A stretch of 64,000 nucleotides of DNA from Rhodoferax antarcticus ANT.BR. Its GTDB lineage: Bacteria; Pseudomonadota; Gammaproteobacteria; Burkholderiales; Burkholderiaceae_C. Shown piece after piece: positions 33,336-48,761 of this stretch. Position numbers and translations under genes: made by a program. Numbering within the stretch: the stretch's first letter is position 1; the number at the start of each line of letters is the position of its first letter. The notes below the pieces were generated by a model. The model searched no databases, had not been told where the DNA came from, and worked only from the letters and a program-made list of their open reading frames with translations. The stretch is taken from the NCBI RefSeq assembly GCF_001938565.1, contig NZ_MSYM01000011.1, positions 124,001-188,000 on the forward strand. The letters are read 5' to 3'.

Positions 33336-35609
33336 TCAAACCGATCGTTGCTCCGGTGCACGTTCTATGCCGAATGATAACGACACTTGCGCACCCACCG
33401 ACTGGCCATCCAGTTGGCGGTTACTGATATCGACCCGTGTACCGTGCTCGTCCGCTATCTTTTTTACAACTGCCAGCCCAAGCCCGGTTCCTTTGTCCTT
33501 GGTGGTGACGTAGGGCTCGAAGGCGCGCTTGAGGATGTGATCCGGAAATCCTGTGCCGTTGTCTTGTACCGTCAGACGCACGCGCTGGGAACTGGCCAGC
33601 CACTGGGTTTTCAACACCACAGCGCGATCCGGGTCAGCGCGTCCAGCACTCACGGTGGCGTCCTGGGCGTTCTGTAACAGGTTGTGCAGTACTTGGCGCA
33701 ACTGCTGAGGGTCACCTTGGATTTGTGGGCAAACCGGGTCAAGCTCGGCCAGGATGGGAACTTCGGTGTGCTCATGGGCATACAGAGCGAGCACGTCCTG
33801 CGCCAAGGCATTCAGATCGACAGCTTTCAACTCGGCAGCGGGCAGGCGGGCGTAATCGCGAAACTCGTTGACCAGGCGTTTCATGGCGTCCACTTGGTCC
33901 ACGATGGTTTTGACGGACTTGGTCAGCAGCGCCTGCTCTTGTGCAGCGAGCTTGCCAGTAAGTTTCATCTCCAGCCGCTCGGCAGAGAGTTGAATCGGGG
34001 TCAGGGGGTTTTTGATTTCATGCGCCAAACGGCGCGCCACCTCGCCCCAGGCCTGGGCGCGCTGGGCTGAGACGATTTCGGAGATGTCATCAAACACCAG
34101 TAGATACTGGTTGCCCGGCAACTCGGCACCGCGGGCGATCAGGGTAAGCGTGTTGTTGCTCGGACGGCCGATGCCGTCCAGGCTGGCGTTACCCAGTTCA
34201 AAGGACTGCTGCCAGTGGTCAAGACTGCGTTCCCTGTCAGGCGCGAGAAAGGCGTCAAACTGTTGCTGCACACCTTCGCCAAACGCTGTCAAGCCAGTGA
34301 TCTCGGCCAGTCTCTGACCCTCGCAAGCGGTCATCGGCAGCTTCAGGATCCGGGTGGCACCCGGGTTCGATGAGATCACGGTGCCATCGGCTTCCAGCAC
34401 CATGACGCCGGTGGTCAGGTTGTCCAGAATGGTCTGCAGGTTGGCCCGCGCCGCGTTGGTTTGCGACATGCTGACTTGAACCGCCTGGCGAGCATCAAAC
34501 AGCTGTTGTGTCATGTCTGCAAACGAGCGCGTCAGGCCGTCAAGTTCATCTCTGCCGCGCAGCGACGCTTTGGGCGAGAGGTCGCCAGCCGCCACTTCAC
34601 GCACACCATCGGCCAGTACCAGCAGCGGGCGCACGATCTGGTTGCCGAGCACCACTGCTAACAGCACACCGCCAAAGACCGCCAAAAACAGGCTGAGTGT
34701 GAGTGTGCCGATGTACATACGGCGTAACCCGTCGCGCGCCAGCGCGCGCTCCTGGTACTCGCGGTTGGCTTGGGTCACGGCCAGGGCGTTGTCCACCAAT
34801 GAGGCGGGTAACTGCTTGGTGGCCAGCAGATAGCGCGCCTCACCCAGACTGCCGACCCCGATGCTGTTGAGCAGGGCTAGGACCTTGATGCGCGCCAGCG
34901 CTGGTTGCCCCGCCACGCTTTCCTCCAGGCCCTCGACCCATGAGATGACACGCTGGCCACGTGCAGTACGAAATTGCTGGGGAGACGGTGTGTCTGGTGT
35001 CAGCAGGTATCGCGATTGCCCGGCCGCAGCAATCAGCCGCCCGCTAGCGCCCCACAACTGGAGTTCTTCGGCTCCCATGGCATCACGTGCGCGTTCCAGT
35101 GGCAGGGCGATGCTGACATCAGCCCGGTCTGCCAATTGCGCTGCGGCTAAACGCGTTTTGCCCACCAGATCGGCAGAAAGTGCTTCCAGTGTGGTTCGCC
35201 CGAGATTCAGTCCAGCATCCAGCGCGCCTTCGACTTTGACATCAAACCAGCTTTCAATCGAGCGCGACACAAACTGGTACGAGACCACATAAATCAGTAC
35301 GCCCGGCATGAATCCCGCCAGGGCAAATACCGCCGCCAGTTTGAGCAGCAAACGGCTGCCGAACTTTTTCTGCCGCAGTCGCTTGATTAAACGGTAAGCA
35401 ATCCAGCCGATGGCGATTAGTAGCAGGGAGGCTACGACCACGTTGATAGCAAACAGCAGGGTGTAATTGCGCTCGTACAGATCCCGGTTACTGGTGGCTT
35501 CAGTCAATAAGAACAGGAGCACCAAACCTATAGCCACCATGGCCGTTAGGCCAAACCCAACGCCCCATCGCATGGCGCGCGATTTCCTTTGCGGGCTGGG
35601 GGCGCTCAC
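33336..35609 (-). CDS. Sensor histidine kinase NtrY-like
   Basis: 757-residue membrane kinase. Two N-terminal helices (about 15-35 and 50-70), a third near 90, a periplasmic region to about 290, a fourth helix (about 300-330), HAMP (NQIVRPLLVLADGVREVAAG), PAS (about 385-490), HisKA with the phosphorylated His in RRLAHEIKNPLTPIQLSAER and an ATPase with DNGTGFPD and GTGLGLAVVKK. The start overlaps the DUF4390 stop (ATGA), so the two are coupled. Pairs with the response regulator downstream; in relatives this system answers nitrogen or redox state. Confidence 0.9.
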   Translation of the reverse strand: MSAPSPQRKSRAMRWGVGFGLTAMVAIGLVLLFLLTEATSNRDLYERNYTLLFAINVVVASLLLIAIGWIAYRLIKRLRQKKFGSRLLLKLAAVFALAGFMPGVLIYVVSYQFVSRSIESWFDVKVEGALDAGLNLGRTTLEALSADLVGKTRLAAAQLADRADVSIALPLERARDAMGAEELQLWGASGRLIAAAGQSRYLLTPDTPSPQQFRTARGQRVISWVEGLEESVAGQPALARIKVLALLNSIGVGSLGEARYLLATKQLPASLVDNALAVTQANREYQERALARDGLRRMYIGTLTLSLFLAVFGGVLLAVVLGNQIVRPLLVLADGVREVAAGDLSPKASLRGRDELDGLTRSFADMTQQLFDARQAVQVSMSQTNAARANLQTILDNLTTGVMVLEADGTVISSNPGATRILKLPMTACEGQRLAEITGLTAFGEGVQQQFDAFLAPDRERSLDHWQQSFELGNASLDGIGRPSNNTLTLIARGAELPGNQYLLVFDDISEIVSAQRAQAWGEVARRLAHEIKNPLTPIQLSAERLEMKLTGKLAAQEQALLTKSVKTIVDQVDAMKRLVNEFRDYARLPAAELKAVDLNALAQDVLALYAHEHTEVPILAELDPVCPQIQGDPQQLRQVLHNLLQNAQDATVSAGRADPDRAVVLKTQWLASSQRVRLTVQDNGTGFPDHILKRAFEPYVTTKDKGTGLGLAVVKKIADEHGTRVDISNRQLDGQSVGAQVSLSFGIERAPEQRSV

Positions 35610-36244
35610 TTGCTGCGCTCCGGCTCCAGCGGCTGGGAGAGGTTCACGTCCAGCGCCCAGTCGGACTGCCCCAGGGTGCCGATCTGCAGCGGCCGGGGAA
35701 GCTGTGAGGTGTCGAGTTCAAAACTAAAGGTGACAAGGTGTTTGACACCGGATTCGATGTTGGTGTCTTCGGCGATCTTCCAGCGCGAGATGCCACGTAC
35801 AGCGGCCATCGCGTCGTCCAGGCTTTCAAAGTTCTGGCCGAGCGTGAGCCCCTGGGTGGCCTCGGTCATGTCGCCCGAACCCGTGGTGAGGCGCCAGCGG
35901 CGCGTGAGCGGGTGGTAGGCCAGGCGAGTTCGCCGTTGCGCGGTGGTGACACTGCGTTTGGTCCAGTACCAGCGCTCGCGCAGCAATTCAGCGCGCGCCA
36001 AAAAATAAATGGGGATGCCTTTTTGCAAGGCATCCTCGACCACGGTGGGCAGGGCCAGTCTGAAGCGCGCGGTCAGCAGCAGGTTGCCATCCGAGCGCTC
36101 CAGCGTCAGCGAAGGTGTGGTGAAGGCTTCTGACGCGTCGGTTGTAGCCTCGGCAGCCCAGCCCACACCCTGCGTCAGCCACAGCAGAGCCACTGTCAGC
36201 AGCCAGCAGTGCAGGCTAGGGAGCAGTCTTTTCGAGAAGGGCAT
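35606..36244 (-). CDS. DUF4390 family secreted protein
   Basis: 212 residues from MPFSKRLLPS, with a signal peptide (LHCWLLTVALLWLTQGVGWA). The mature part has the DUF4390 pattern: LTLERSDGNLLLTARFRLAL, then GIPIYFLARAELLRERWYW and LAYHPLTRRWRLTTG. Function unknown; it is regularly found between rsmB and ntrY in Betaproteobacteria. Start choice: ATG at 36244 (or 36259/36256), all within the 3' end of rsmB. A long extension of the frame upstream is only the shadow of rsmB. Confidence 0.78.
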   Translation of the reverse strand: MPFSKRLLPSLHCWLLTVALLWLTQGVGWAAEATTDASEAFTTPSLTLERSDGNLLLTARFRLALPTVVEDALQKGIPIYFLARAELLRERWYWTKRSVTTAQRRTRLAYHPLTRRWRLTTGSGDMTEATQGLTLGQNFESLDDAMAAVRGISRWKIAEDTNIESGVKHLVTFSFELDTSQLPRPLQIGTLGQSDWALDVNLSQPLEPERSK

Positions 36245-37538
36245 AAAAAAAGCCATCATGGTCATTGCCCGGATTGTCGGTGGGCTCGCCTGACTTCGAG
36301 ATGGGCGTGGGCAACAAATGTCCCGGGGATGCCAACATTTTGGCCGTGCTGTTGTCGGCAAGAAACGCTGCCACCTGCTCATCGCCCTCGGCGCGGAACA
36401 CCGAGCAGGTGCAATAGAGCAATCTGCCACCCGGTTTGAGCAAGGGCCACAGGCGTTGCAGGAGGCGCGCCTGAAGGCTTGCCAATTGGGCGATGTCAGT
36501 CGCGCGGCGCAGCCAGCGGATGTCAGGGTGGCGGCGCACGATGCCCGATGCAGAGCAGGGTGCATCCAGCAAAATGGCATCGAAGAGTTGGCCGTCCCAC
36601 CAGCCAGGCACATCGGCGGCGTCCGCCGCAACCACGCGCGCTTGCAGGCCCAGGCGTTGCAGGGTTTGGTGGATGCGCTCACAGCGCACAAGGTCGACAT
36701 CCAGTGCGGTGACGTCAATATCGGCAATCTCCAGCAGATGGGCTGTTTTTCCGCCCGGTGCAGCGCAGGCATCGAGCACGCGCAGGCCGGACGTGATGGG
36801 GAACCCTTGTAGCAGCAAAGGCGCAGCAAGTTGCGCCGCACCGTCTTGTACCGACACCCAGCCCATGCCAAACCCGGGCAACCGCCCAACCGGGCAAGCG
36901 CTGGCCAACTGCACACTAAAAGGGCCGACGGCTCTGGCTGCCAACCCGGCATCACGCAGTTTGGCAAGATAGTCTTGCGGTGTGCCATAGCGATCGTTGA
37001 CGCGCAGCACCATGGGTGCAGGGTGCTCGGCTGCGCTGAGGATGTCTTGCCAATCCTGTGGCCAATCGGCTTTGAGGCGCTCGATCCACCAGACAGGATG
37101 GTTCCAGCGTGCAACCGGATCGCGCCCGGACTGCGCCATCAGCGCCTCACGCTCACGCAAAAATCGTCGCAGGCAGGCGTTGACAAAAGCGGCCTGCGGT
37201 TTGATGGGGAGGGTTTTTTTGGCGGCCTCCACAGTTTGATTGACCAGCGTGAAAGCGTCGTAGGTGGCGTTCTCCTCGCAACTCAGCAGTGCCAGGGCGG
37301 TACACAAGAGCGCATCAACCATGGGGGGCGGGTTGCGCGGTGCCAGCAGCTTGCGCAAAGCCTGGGCACGGCCGAGCGAGCGCAGCACTTCAAAACTCAG
37401 GGCTTGCACGCCCGGGCGCAGCGCTGCCTCCACAGCGGCCACCGCCGCCGTGCCAGACTGGCCTTGGCGGATGGCGTATAGCACTTTGGTGGTCGCTTGC
37501 AGTTGCCGCCAAAGTGGCTGTCGCTGCTCGTCATTCAT
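36216..37538 (-). CDS. rsmB: 16S rRNA m5C967 methyltransferase RsmB
   Basis: 440 residues. An N-terminal NusB-like domain (about 1-150) is followed by a Rossmann methyltransferase domain: SAM motif LDACAAPGGKTAHLLE, catalytic pair of Cys in LLDAPCSASGIVRRHPD and YCTCSVFRAEGD. It methylates C967 of 16S rRNA. The ATG at 37538 (MNDEQRQPLW) is the sole good start. It heads the rsmB-DUF4390-ntrY-ntrX set, with overlapping genes. Confidence 0.94.
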   Translation of the reverse strand: MNDEQRQPLWRQLQATTKVLYAIRQGQSGTAAVAAVEAALRPGVQALSFEVLRSLGRAQALRKLLAPRNPPPMVDALLCTALALLSCEENATYDAFTLVNQTVEAAKKTLPIKPQAAFVNACLRRFLREREALMAQSGRDPVARWNHPVWWIERLKADWPQDWQDILSAAEHPAPMVLRVNDRYGTPQDYLAKLRDAGLAARAVGPFSVQLASACPVGRLPGFGMGWVSVQDGAAQLAAPLLLQGFPITSGLRVLDACAAPGGKTAHLLEIADIDVTALDVDLVRCERIHQTLQRLGLQARVVAADAADVPGWWDGQLFDAILLDAPCSASGIVRRHPDIRWLRRATDIAQLASLQARLLQRLWPLLKPGGRLLYCTCSVFRAEGDEQVAAFLADNSTAKMLASPGHLLPTPISKSGEPTDNPGNDHDGFFYALLEKTAP

Positions 37539-37552
37539 AGTGGAAATATCAT

Positions 37553-37591
37553 AAAAAAACGCCTCAAGCCCTTATGTATCGGGCGTGAGGC
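37553..37591 (-). terminator. Intrinsic terminator after rpoC
   Basis: On the minus strand GCCTCACGCCC pairs with GGGCTTGAGGC (10 of 11 positions) around a 9-nt loop, then a run of seven T (plus 37553-37559). It closes the secE-rpoC cluster. The sequence agcccttatg in it resembles the dispersed repeat family, which may have been recruited here. Confidence 0.85.
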
Positions 37592-37615
37592 GCTCTATTT
37601 TAAGGAGCATTCAGC

Positions 37616-40600
37616 TTATTCAGCTGCAGCTCCCTCGCCCAGCTCGGCTTCGCTTTCGCCGGCCAGTTCAGCGGCTTCGGCTTCGGCAATGGCACGGCGC
37701 TCGGCGTCGTCCATATTTTCCCGAATGTCGCGTGCTTCGTGGTACGCCATGCCAGTACCGGCCGGAATCAGGCGACCCACAATCACGTTCTCCTTCAGGC
37801 CACGCAACTCGTCGCGCTTGCCCATGATGGCCGCCTCGGTCAGCACGCGGGTGGTTTCCTGGAAGGAAGCCGCAGAGATGAACGAATCGGTCGACAACGA
37901 TGCCTTGGTGATACCCAGCAGCAGGTTGGTGAAGGCGGCAGGCACTTTACCGTCGGCACGCAAGGCGTCGTTGGTATTGAGCATCTCAGAGCGTTCCACC
38001 TGTTCACCCTTGATGTAGTTGGAGTCACCCGAGGCCTCGACCACCACGCGGCGCAGCATTTGGCGCACGATCACTTCAATGTGCTTGTCATTGATCTTCA
38101 CGCCCTGCAAGCGGTACACGTCCTGAACTTCGTCAACTATGTAGCGCGCCAACTCTTCGGCGCCTAGCAGGCGCAGGATGTCTTGCGGGTCAGCCGGGCC
38201 GTCGACCACGGACTCGCCTTTGTTGACGATCTGGCCTTCATGCACCAAGATGTTCTTCTCCTTGGGCACCAGTTCTTCCCAGACCTTGCCCTCGGGGTCG
38301 GTGATCTGCATGCGAATCTTGCCTTTGGTCTCCTTGCCGAAAGAAATGGTGCCGGTCATCTCGGCCAGCAAACCCTTGTCCTTGGGTGAGCGGGCTTCGA
38401 ACAACTCGGCCACACGAGGCAAACCGCCGGTGATGTCGCGGGTCTTCTGGCCTTCAACCGGAATGCGCGCCAGCACTTCGCCGGGGCCGACATCCATACC
38501 GTCGCGGACCTGCACCAGCGCGCCAATCGGGAAGCCGATCGTCACCGAGTGATCGGTGCCCGGGATCTTGACCTCGTTACCCGAGGCGTCAATCAGCTTG
38601 ACTTGCGGACGCACCACCTTGGCAGAACCGCGGCGTTTTGGATCAATCACCACCAGGGTCGACAAGCCGGTGACTTCGTCGACTTGCTTAGCCACCGTCA
38701 GACCTTCTTCCACATTTTCGAAACGCGCCTTGCCGGCGAATTCGGTAATGATGGGGCGTGTCAGCGGATCCCAGTTGGCCAGAATCGTGCCGGCCTTGAT
38801 GGCTTGATCGGCTTTGATGGTCAGAATCGCGCCGTAAGGCACTTTATGACGTTCACGCTCACGGCCATGTTCGTCGTGGAGGATGATTTCGCCAGAGCGG
38901 GAAATCACCACCAGCTCGCCCTTGCCATTGGTCACATAACGCATGGTGGAGTTGAAGCCGATATTGCCGCTGGACTTCGCTTCCACGCTAGAGGCAATGG
39001 CAGCGCGTGAGGCTGCACCGCCAATGTGGAAGGTACGCATGGTCAGCTGGGTGCCGGGTTCACCAATGGACTGAGCGGCAATCACACCGACCGCTTCACC
39101 ACCGTTCACCAAGCCGCCACGGCCCAGATCGCGGCCGTAGCAGCGGGCACAAATACCAAAGCGGGTTTCGCAGGTGAGCGCGGTGCGCACCTTGACCTCG
39201 TCCACGCCAGCAGCTTCGAGCACATCAATCATGTCTTCATCAAGCATGGTGCCAGCCGGGGCCACCACTGACCGGTTTTCCGGATGCAGAATGTCCTCGG
39301 CAGCGGTACGGCCCAGAACACGGTCGCGCAGCGACTCAATGGTCTCACCGCCTTCGACTATGGCGCGCATCAGGTAACCGTTGTGTGTGCCGCAGTCTTG
39401 CTCGGTCACCACCAGATCTTGCGTCACGTCCACCAGACGACGTGTCAGGTAACCCGAGTTGGCGGTTTTCAACGCAGTGTCGGCCAAGCCCTTACGCGCA
39501 CCGTGGGTGGAGATGAAGTACTCCAGCACGTTCAGACCTTCACGGAAGTTGGCGGTGATGGGTGTCTCGATGATCGAGCCGTCCGGCTTGGCCATCAAAC
39601 CGCGCATGCCGGCCACCTGACGAATCTGCGCTGCAGAACCCCGAGCGCCAGAATCGGCCATCATATAGATGGAGTTAAACGACTCCTGCGGCACCTGGTT
39701 GCCATGGCGGTCAATGACGGTTTCCTTGGAGAGTTGGCCCATCATTACCTTGGAGACTTCGTCACCCGCTTTGCCCCAGATGTCAACCACCTTGTTGTAG
39801 CGCTCACCAGCGGTCACCAGACCTGAGGTGTATTGCTGGGCAATTTCTTTCACCTCTTTTTCAGCGCGCTCGATGATGCCGGGTTTCTCGGTAGGCACCA
39901 ACATGTCTTCGATCGAGATCGAAATACCGGCACGGGTCGCCAGACGGAAGCCGTATTGCAGCAGCTTGTCGGCAAAAATCACTGTTTCTTTCAAGCCGCA
40001 CTTGCGGAATGAGGCATTGATCAGGCGCGAGATTTCTTTCTTCTTCAGCGTCTTGTTGATCAACTCGAAAGGCAGACCCTTGGGCAGAATCTCGGACAGT
40101 AGGGCGCGCCCAGCAGTGGTTTCCCACAACTTGGTCGACGGCACCAATTCACCGGTTTCCTTGTTCTTGGTGTACTCTGTGAGGCGCACGTTGATGCGTG
40201 CACTCATCTCGACTTCACCCGCGTCAAAGGCGCGCTGGACTTCGCTCACGTCCGAGAAGATCAGCCCTTCACCCTTGCCGTTGATACGGTCACGGGTGGT
40301 GTAGTACAAACCCAGCACCACGTCTTGCGATGGCACGATAGACGGCTCGCCGTTAGACGGGAACAGCACATTGTTGGAGGCCAGCATCAGCGTGCGGGCT
40401 TCCATTTGTGCTTCAACCGACAACGGCACGTGAACGGCCATCTGGTCACCGTCAAAGTCGGCGTTGAAAGCCGCACACACCAGTGGGTGTAACTGAATTG
40501 CCTTGCCTTCGATCAGGATCGGCTCAAATGCCTGGATGCCCAAACGGTGCAGGGTAGGCGCACGGTTCAACATCACCGGATGCTCTTTGATGACCTCTTC

Positions 40601-41830
40601 CAGAATGTCCCACACCACCGGCGTGCCGGTTTCCACTTCCTTCTTGGCGGCCTTGATGGTGGTCGCAATGCCCATGGCTTCCAGGCGCGCAAAGATGAAG
40701 GGCTTGAACAACTCAAGCGCCATCAGTTTGGGCAAGCCGCACTGATGCAGCTTGAGCGTTGGGCCGACCACGATGACCGAACGGCCAGAGTAGTCAACGC
40801 GTTTGCCCAGCAAGTTCTGACGGAAGCGACCGCCTTTGCCCTTGATCATGTCGGCCAAGGACTTGAGTGCCCGCTTGTTGGCGCCGGTCATGGCTTTGCC
40901 GCGACGACCGTTGTCCAGCAAGCTGTCTACCGATTCCTGCAACATGCGCTTTTCATTGCGCGCAATAATTTCTGGTGCTTTGAGTTCCAGCAAACGGCGC
41001 AGACGGCTGTTGCGGTTGATCACGCGACGGTACAGGTCGTTCAGGTCGGAGGTCGCAAAGCGGCCACCATCCAGCGGCACCAGCGGACGCAGGTCGGGTG
41101 GCAGCACCGGCAACACGTCCAGTACCATCCACTCGGGCTTGATGCCCGATTTTTTGAAGGCTTCCAGCAGCTTGAGGCGCTTGGTGTTTTTCTTGATCTT
41201 GAGTTCGGAGCCGCTCGGGTCGTTGCGCAGCTTCTCGATTTCGGACTCGATGTCGAGGTTTTGCAACAGTTCCTTGACGCCTTCGGCACCCATCTTGGCC
41301 TGGAATTCGTCGCCGTATTCTTTGAACTTGGCATCGAAGTCATCCTCACTCATGATGCTGAATTTCTTCAGTGGGGTCATGCCGGGATCGGTCACCACGT
41401 AAGCTTCAAAGTAAAGCACGCGTTCGATGTCACGCAGGGTCATGTCCAGAACCAAGCCCAAACGGCTGGGCAGGGATTTCAAAAACCAGATGTGCGCGCA
41501 AGGTGCCGCTAGGTCTATGTGACCCATGCGCTCACGGCGCACCTTGGTCTGGGTGACTTCAACGCCGCATTTTTCGCAAATCACACCACGGTGCTTCAGG
41601 CGCTTGTACTTGCCGCATAAGCATTCGTAATCTTTGATGGGGCCGAAGATCTTGGCACAGAAAAGACCATCACGCTCGGGCTTGAAGGTTCGGTAGTTGA
41701 TAGTTTCCGGTTTTTTGACTTCGCCAAAAGACCAGGAACGGATCTTCTCGGGCGAGGCCATGCCGATGCGGATCGCATCAAAGTGTTCGTCGGGCGTGAA
41801 TTGCTTGAACAGGTCGAGTAATGATTTCAT
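37616..41830 (-). CDS. rpoC: RNA polymerase beta' subunit
   Basis: 1404 residues from [11 protein letters not shown] (AAGGA eight bases upstream). Catalytic [15 protein letters not shown], zinc site 1 [20 protein letters not shown], bridge helix/trigger loop region and zinc site 2 [16 protein letters not shown] are intact. Last gene of the rpl-rpo cluster. Confidence 0.98.
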   Translation of the reverse strand: MKSLLDLFKQFTPDEHFDAIRIGMASPEKIRSWSFGEVKKPETINYRTFKPERDGLFCAKIFGPIKDYECLCGKYKRLKHRGVICEKCGVEVTQTKVRRERMGHIDLAAPCAHIWFLKSLPSRLGLVLDMTLRDIERVLYFEAYVVTDPGMTPLKKFSIMSEDDFDAKFKEYGDEFQAKMGAEGVKELLQNLDIESEIEKLRNDPSGSELKIKKNTKRLKLLEAFKKSGIKPEWMVLDVLPVLPPDLRPLVPLDGGRFATSDLNDLYRRVINRNSRLRRLLELKAPEIIARNEKRMLQESVDSLLDNGRRGKAMTGANKRALKSLADMIKGKGGRFRQNLLGKRVDYSGRSVIVVGPTLKLHQCGLPKLMALELFKPFIFARLEAMGIATTIKAAKKEVETGTPVVWDILEEVIKEHPVMLNRAPTLHRLGIQAFEPILIEGKAIQLHPLVCAAFNADFDGDQMAVHVPLSVEAQMEARTLMLASNNVLFPSNGEPSIVPSQDVVLGLYYTTRDRINGKGEGLIFSDVSEVQRAFDAGEVEMSARINVRLTEYTKNKETGELVPSTKLWETTAGRALLSEILPKGLPFELINKTLKKKEISRLINASFRKCGLKETVIFADKLLQYGFRLATRAGISISIEDMLVPTEKPGIIERAEKEVKEIAQQYTSGLVTAGERYNKVVDIWGKAGDEVSKVMMGQLSKETVIDRHGNQVPQESFNSIYMMADSGARGSAAQIRQVAGMRGLMAKPDGSIIETPITANFREGLNVLEYFISTHGARKGLADTALKTANSGYLTRRLVDVTQDLVVTEQDCGTHNGYLMRAIVEGGETIESLRDRVLGRTAAEDILHPENRSVVAPAGTMLDEDMIDVLEAAGVDEVKVRTALTCETRFGICARCYGRDLGRGGLVNGGEAVGVIAAQSIGEPGTQLTMRTFHIGGAASRAAIASSVEAKSSGNIGFNSTMRYVTNGKGELVVISRSGEIILHDEHGRERERHKVPYGAILTIKADQAIKAGTILANWDPLTRPIITEFAGKARFENVEEGLTVAKQVDEVTGLSTLVVIDPKRRGSAKVVRPQVKLIDASGNEVKIPGTDHSVTIGFPIGALVQVRDGMDVGPGEVLARIPVEGQKTRDITGGLPRVAELFEARSPKDKGLLAEMTGTISFGKETKGKIRMQITDPEGKVWEELVPKEKNILVHEGQIVNKGESVVDGPADPQDILRLLGAEELARYIVDEVQDVYRLQGVKINDKHIEVIVRQMLRRVVVEASGDSNYIKGEQVERSEMLNTNDALRADGKVPAAFTNLLLGITKASLSTDSFISAASFQETTRVLTEAAIMGKRDELRGLKENVIVGRLIPAGTGMAYHEARDIRENMDDAERRAIAEAEAAELAGESEAELGEGAAAE

Positions 41831-41861
41831 GTGGATCAATCCTTAAATGGGGTTCAAACAA

Positions 41862-45974
<4,113 letters not shown>

Positions 45975-46168
45975 GAAATCTCCGGGCAACTGAGGAACCT
46001 GGTGGGTCCTGGACGACTATTTCTTGGTGATTGGCCGCTACCAATCTATGGCGGACAGTTGCACATTGCATGCAACCCGAACCAAGGCATCTTCTTCTGT
46101 CGGGATGAGAAGACACTGAAAAACGTTCAACTACAACGTTTTGCGGTGTGTTCTATAGAAACACCAAA

Positions 46169-46197
46169 GGCTGGAGGCCTGTCGTGGCGCTCCAGCC
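46169..46197 (-). terminator. Hairpin between rplL and rpoB (partial terminator/attenuator)
   Basis: GGCTGGAG (46169-46176) and CTCCAGCC (46190-46197) form an 8-bp stem followed on the minus strand by TTTGGTGTTT, a weak T tract. It lies soon after the rplL stop, the place where other bacteria attenuate the ribosomal protein to polymerase transition. Confidence 0.6.
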
Positions 46198-46213
46198 CTT
46201 TGACTCAGCTCAA

Positions 46214-46588
46214 TTACTTGAGTTCAGCCTTGGCACCAGCGTCAATCAATTTCTTCAAAGCTGCGTCAGCGTCAGCCTTGGAAACGCCTTCTTTGACGTT
46301 CTTCGGTGCGCCATCAACCAAGTCCTTGGCTTCTTTGAGGCCCAGACCAGTGATTTCGCGCACAGCCTTGATGACCTGCACTTTTTGAGCGCCAGCTTCA
46401 AGCAGAACGACGTTGAATTCGGTCTTTTCTTCCACCACCGCAGCAGCAGCACCGCCGCCAGCTGCGGGGGCCGACATAGCGGCAGCGCTCACGCCAAACT
46501 TCTCTTCGATGGCTTTCACCAAGTCGTTGAGTTCCATGACCGTCATGCTGTCCAGCGCGGTCAAAAATGCGTCTTTATCGAATGCCAT
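46214..46588 (-). CDS. rplL: Ribosomal protein L7/L12
   Basis: 124 residues: N-terminal dimerisation domain ([20 protein letters not shown]), Ala/Gly hinge ([19 protein letters not shown]) and the C-terminal factor-binding domain ([20 protein letters not shown]). Forms the ribosomal stalk with L10. Follows rplJ. Confidence 0.97.
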   Translation of the reverse strand: MAFDKDAFLTALDSMTVMELNDLVKAIEEKFGVSAAAMSAPAAGGGAAAAVVEEKTEFNVVLLEAGAQKVQVIKAVREITGLGLKEAKDLVDGAPKNVKEGVSKADADAALKKLIDAGAKAELK

Positions 46589-46680
46589 TTTGATTTCCTA
46601 CAGTTAGTTGGGGACAGAGCTTCGCTGCGCTTCGGGCTGTCCCACAAGTTTTCACACTAATTACTTTTTGCTGCGAGCGG

Positions 46681-47214
46681 TCAGGCTGCAACTGCTTCTG
46701 CGGGCTGGTCTGCGGGTGCTTCTGCACCGCCACCACGTTGCTCTGCCAATGCAGCCAACACACGCGCGGTGCGCGAGATAGGGGACTGCATCAAGCCCAG
46801 CAATTGCGCCAGCAGAACTTCCTTGGAGGGAATACTGGCCAACTGCTTCACGCCCTCGACGTCCAAAGCTTTACCGCCGTATGCACCAGCGCGAATGACC
46901 AACTTGGCGTTGGTCTTCGCGAAATCCGCCACCACTTTCGCGGCAGCTACTGCATCTTCGGAAAAGCCGTAGATCAACGGGCCGGTCATCTGGTCAGACA
47001 CAACTTCAAAGCTGCTGCCGGCAACAGCACGGCGGGCCAAGGTGTTTTTCAACACACTCAGGCTCACGCCATTGCTGCGCGCGGTGGAGCGCAATTTGGT
47101 CATGTCGGCAACCGTGATACCCCGGTACTCCGCCATCACGAGCGTTTGAGCTTTAGCGGCGAGGCCAGTCACATCACTGATGACCGCTTCTTTCTCACTG
47201 CGATTTAAACTCAA
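46681..47214 (-). CDS. rplJ: Ribosomal protein L10
   Basis: 177 residues starting at a TTG (47214): aaggag lies six bases before it, giving [14 protein letters not shown]. An in-frame TTG six bases earlier abuts the ribosome site and is unlikely. Family segments [17 protein letters not shown] and [10 protein letters not shown] are present. L10 is the base of the stalk and feedback repressor of its own operon. Confidence 0.94.
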   Translation of the reverse strand: MSLNRSEKEAVISDVTGLAAKAQTLVMAEYRGITVADMTKLRSTARSNGVSLSVLKNTLARRAVAGSSFEVVSDQMTGPLIYGFSEDAVAAAKVVADFAKTNAKLVIRAGAYGGKALDVEGVKQLASIPSKEVLLAQLLGLMQSPISRTARVLAALAEQRGGGAEAPADQPAEAVAA

Positions 47215-47474
47215 GGTCAACTCCTTCTAAATGTGTCTTTCAGTGGCTACTTTGTTCGCCACTTCCATTCACGCCATATTTAAGCGACCAACTGTTAAGA
47301 AACCTATCGATTTATTAGCAGCGGGGTCGCCATCTGCGTTGGCGGCTAACTCATTAAGTGCAAATTCTGCAAAGCAGTGATGCACACCAACGGTCTTGGA
47401 TGGCCTGCCAGCACCAGAAGGTGCCAGCAACCCACCACGTCAGGCACTCTTTGCAGAGCGCCCAATTTCTTGCA
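47215..47474 (-). promoter_or_regulatory. rplJ leader region (probable L10-binding leader)
   Basis: A 260-base gap between rplA and rplJ, unusually long for this cluster. It contains paired segments (tgctggcacc / ggtgctggca) and ends in the rplJ ribosome site. In many bacteria the L10-L12 complex represses by binding here; I infer the same but could not align it with the known leader fold. Confidence 0.45.
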
Positions 47475-48170
47475 TCAAGCGGCGATGGTTTGCAGGTCGA
47501 CGCGAACACCGACACCCATCGTGCTTGACAGTGCAACTTTGCGCAAATACAAACCCTTGCTGGTTGCAGGCTTGGCTTTGGCCAGAGCATCCACCAAAGC
47601 AGCCAAGTTGCCCTGCAACTTGTCGTTGTCAAACGAGCGACGACCAATGGTGGAGTGAACAATACCGGCCTTGTCGACACGGAACTGCACCTGACCCGCC
47701 TTGGCGTTACGCACCGCTGTTGCCACATCAGGCGTTACGGTGCCAACCTTCGGGTTAGGCATCAAACCACGCGGGCCGAGAATTTGGCCCAAGGTGCCCA
47801 CAACACGCATAGCGTCTGGGGCCGCGATGACCACGTCGAAAGGCATGTCGCCCGCCTTGACCATAGCCGCCAAATCGTCCATGCCGACAATGTCAGCGCC
47901 AGCAGCGCGGGCTTCTTCAGCCTTGGCACCTTGGGCAAACACGGCCACACGTTTAGTCTTGCCAGTGCCGTTGGGCAGAACAACTGCGCCACGCACCACT
48001 TGATCAGATTTCTTGGCGTCAATGCCAAGTTGAACCGCCACGTCGATGGATTCGTCAAACTTGGCGCTGGCGCATTCTTTGACCAGACCCAGTGCGTCGC
48101 CGATGGGGTACAACTTGTTGCTGTCGATCTTGCCTTGGAAGGACTTTTGTTTTTTAGTCAAGCGGGACAT
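47475..48170 (-). CDS. rplA: Ribosomal protein L1
   Basis: 231 residues, complete L1 ([20 protein letters not shown]); signature region [20 protein letters not shown]. Starts directly after the rplK stop. Binds 23S rRNA and usually represses rplK-rplA translation. Confidence 0.97.
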   Translation of the reverse strand: MSRLTKKQKSFQGKIDSNKLYPIGDALGLVKECASAKFDESIDVAVQLGIDAKKSDQVVRGAVVLPNGTGKTKRVAVFAQGAKAEEARAAGADIVGMDDLAAMVKAGDMPFDVVIAAPDAMRVVGTLGQILGPRGLMPNPKVGTVTPDVATAVRNAKAGQVQFRVDKAGIVHSTIGRRSFDNDKLQGNLAALVDALAKAKPATSKGLYLRKVALSSTMGVGVRVDLQTIAA

Positions 48171-48602
48171 TTACACACCCTCCACATTCACGCCCATCGA
48201 GCGGGCCGAACCTGCGATTGTCCTGACGGCTGCATCCATGTCAGCAGCAGTCAGGTCTTTCATCTTGGTCTTGGCGATTTCTTCAAGCTGAGCGCGTGTG
48301 ATCTTGCCGACCTTGGTCTTAAGCGCGTTGGCCGAGCCCTTGTCAATCTTGACCGCTTTTTTGATCAGGATGGTTGAAGGCGGTGATTTGATGACAAAAG
48401 TGAAACTCTTGTCAGCAAAGGCGGTGATCACCACGGGCAAGGGCAGACCGGGCTCTATACCTTGGGTTTGCGCATTAAATGCCTTGCAAAACTCCATGAT
48501 GTTCAGGCCGCGTTGACCCAACGCGGGGCCAATCGGGGGGGATGGGTTGGCTTTGCCTGCTGGTACTTGCAGTTTGACAAAACCGACGATTTTTTTCGCC
48601 AT
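48171..48602 (-). CDS. rplK: Ribosomal protein L11
   Basis: 143 residues, complete ([20 protein letters not shown], then [20 protein letters not shown]). Binds the GTPase-associated 23S rRNA region. Immediately precedes rplA. Confidence 0.97.
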   Translation of the reverse strand: MAKKIVGFVKLQVPAGKANPSPPIGPALGQRGLNIMEFCKAFNAQTQGIEPGLPLPVVITAFADKSFTFVIKSPPSTILIKKAVKIDKGSANALKTKVGKITRAQLEEIAKTKMKDLTAADMDAAVRTIAGSARSMGVNVEGV

Positions 48603-48761
48603 GCTTTACTCCTTTCGGGTGCTAACGCCTTGGTTTGAGTTCAACAAACTCGGGCTCCCCGGTGTGAACGACTCATTTGACAACATTCGCACCGAGTCGG
48701 AAAGTGCGAACAAATGCGTTGGGGCAGACAGGGTTGAACCATCTGCCGCGCCTTGGAAACG

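Noticed and set aside
35606-37114. 502-codon frame on the minus strand covering rsmB and the DUF4390 gene
   Set aside because: Its first 285 codons are a shadow frame of rsmB; only the last 212 codons (from 36244) match a protein family.
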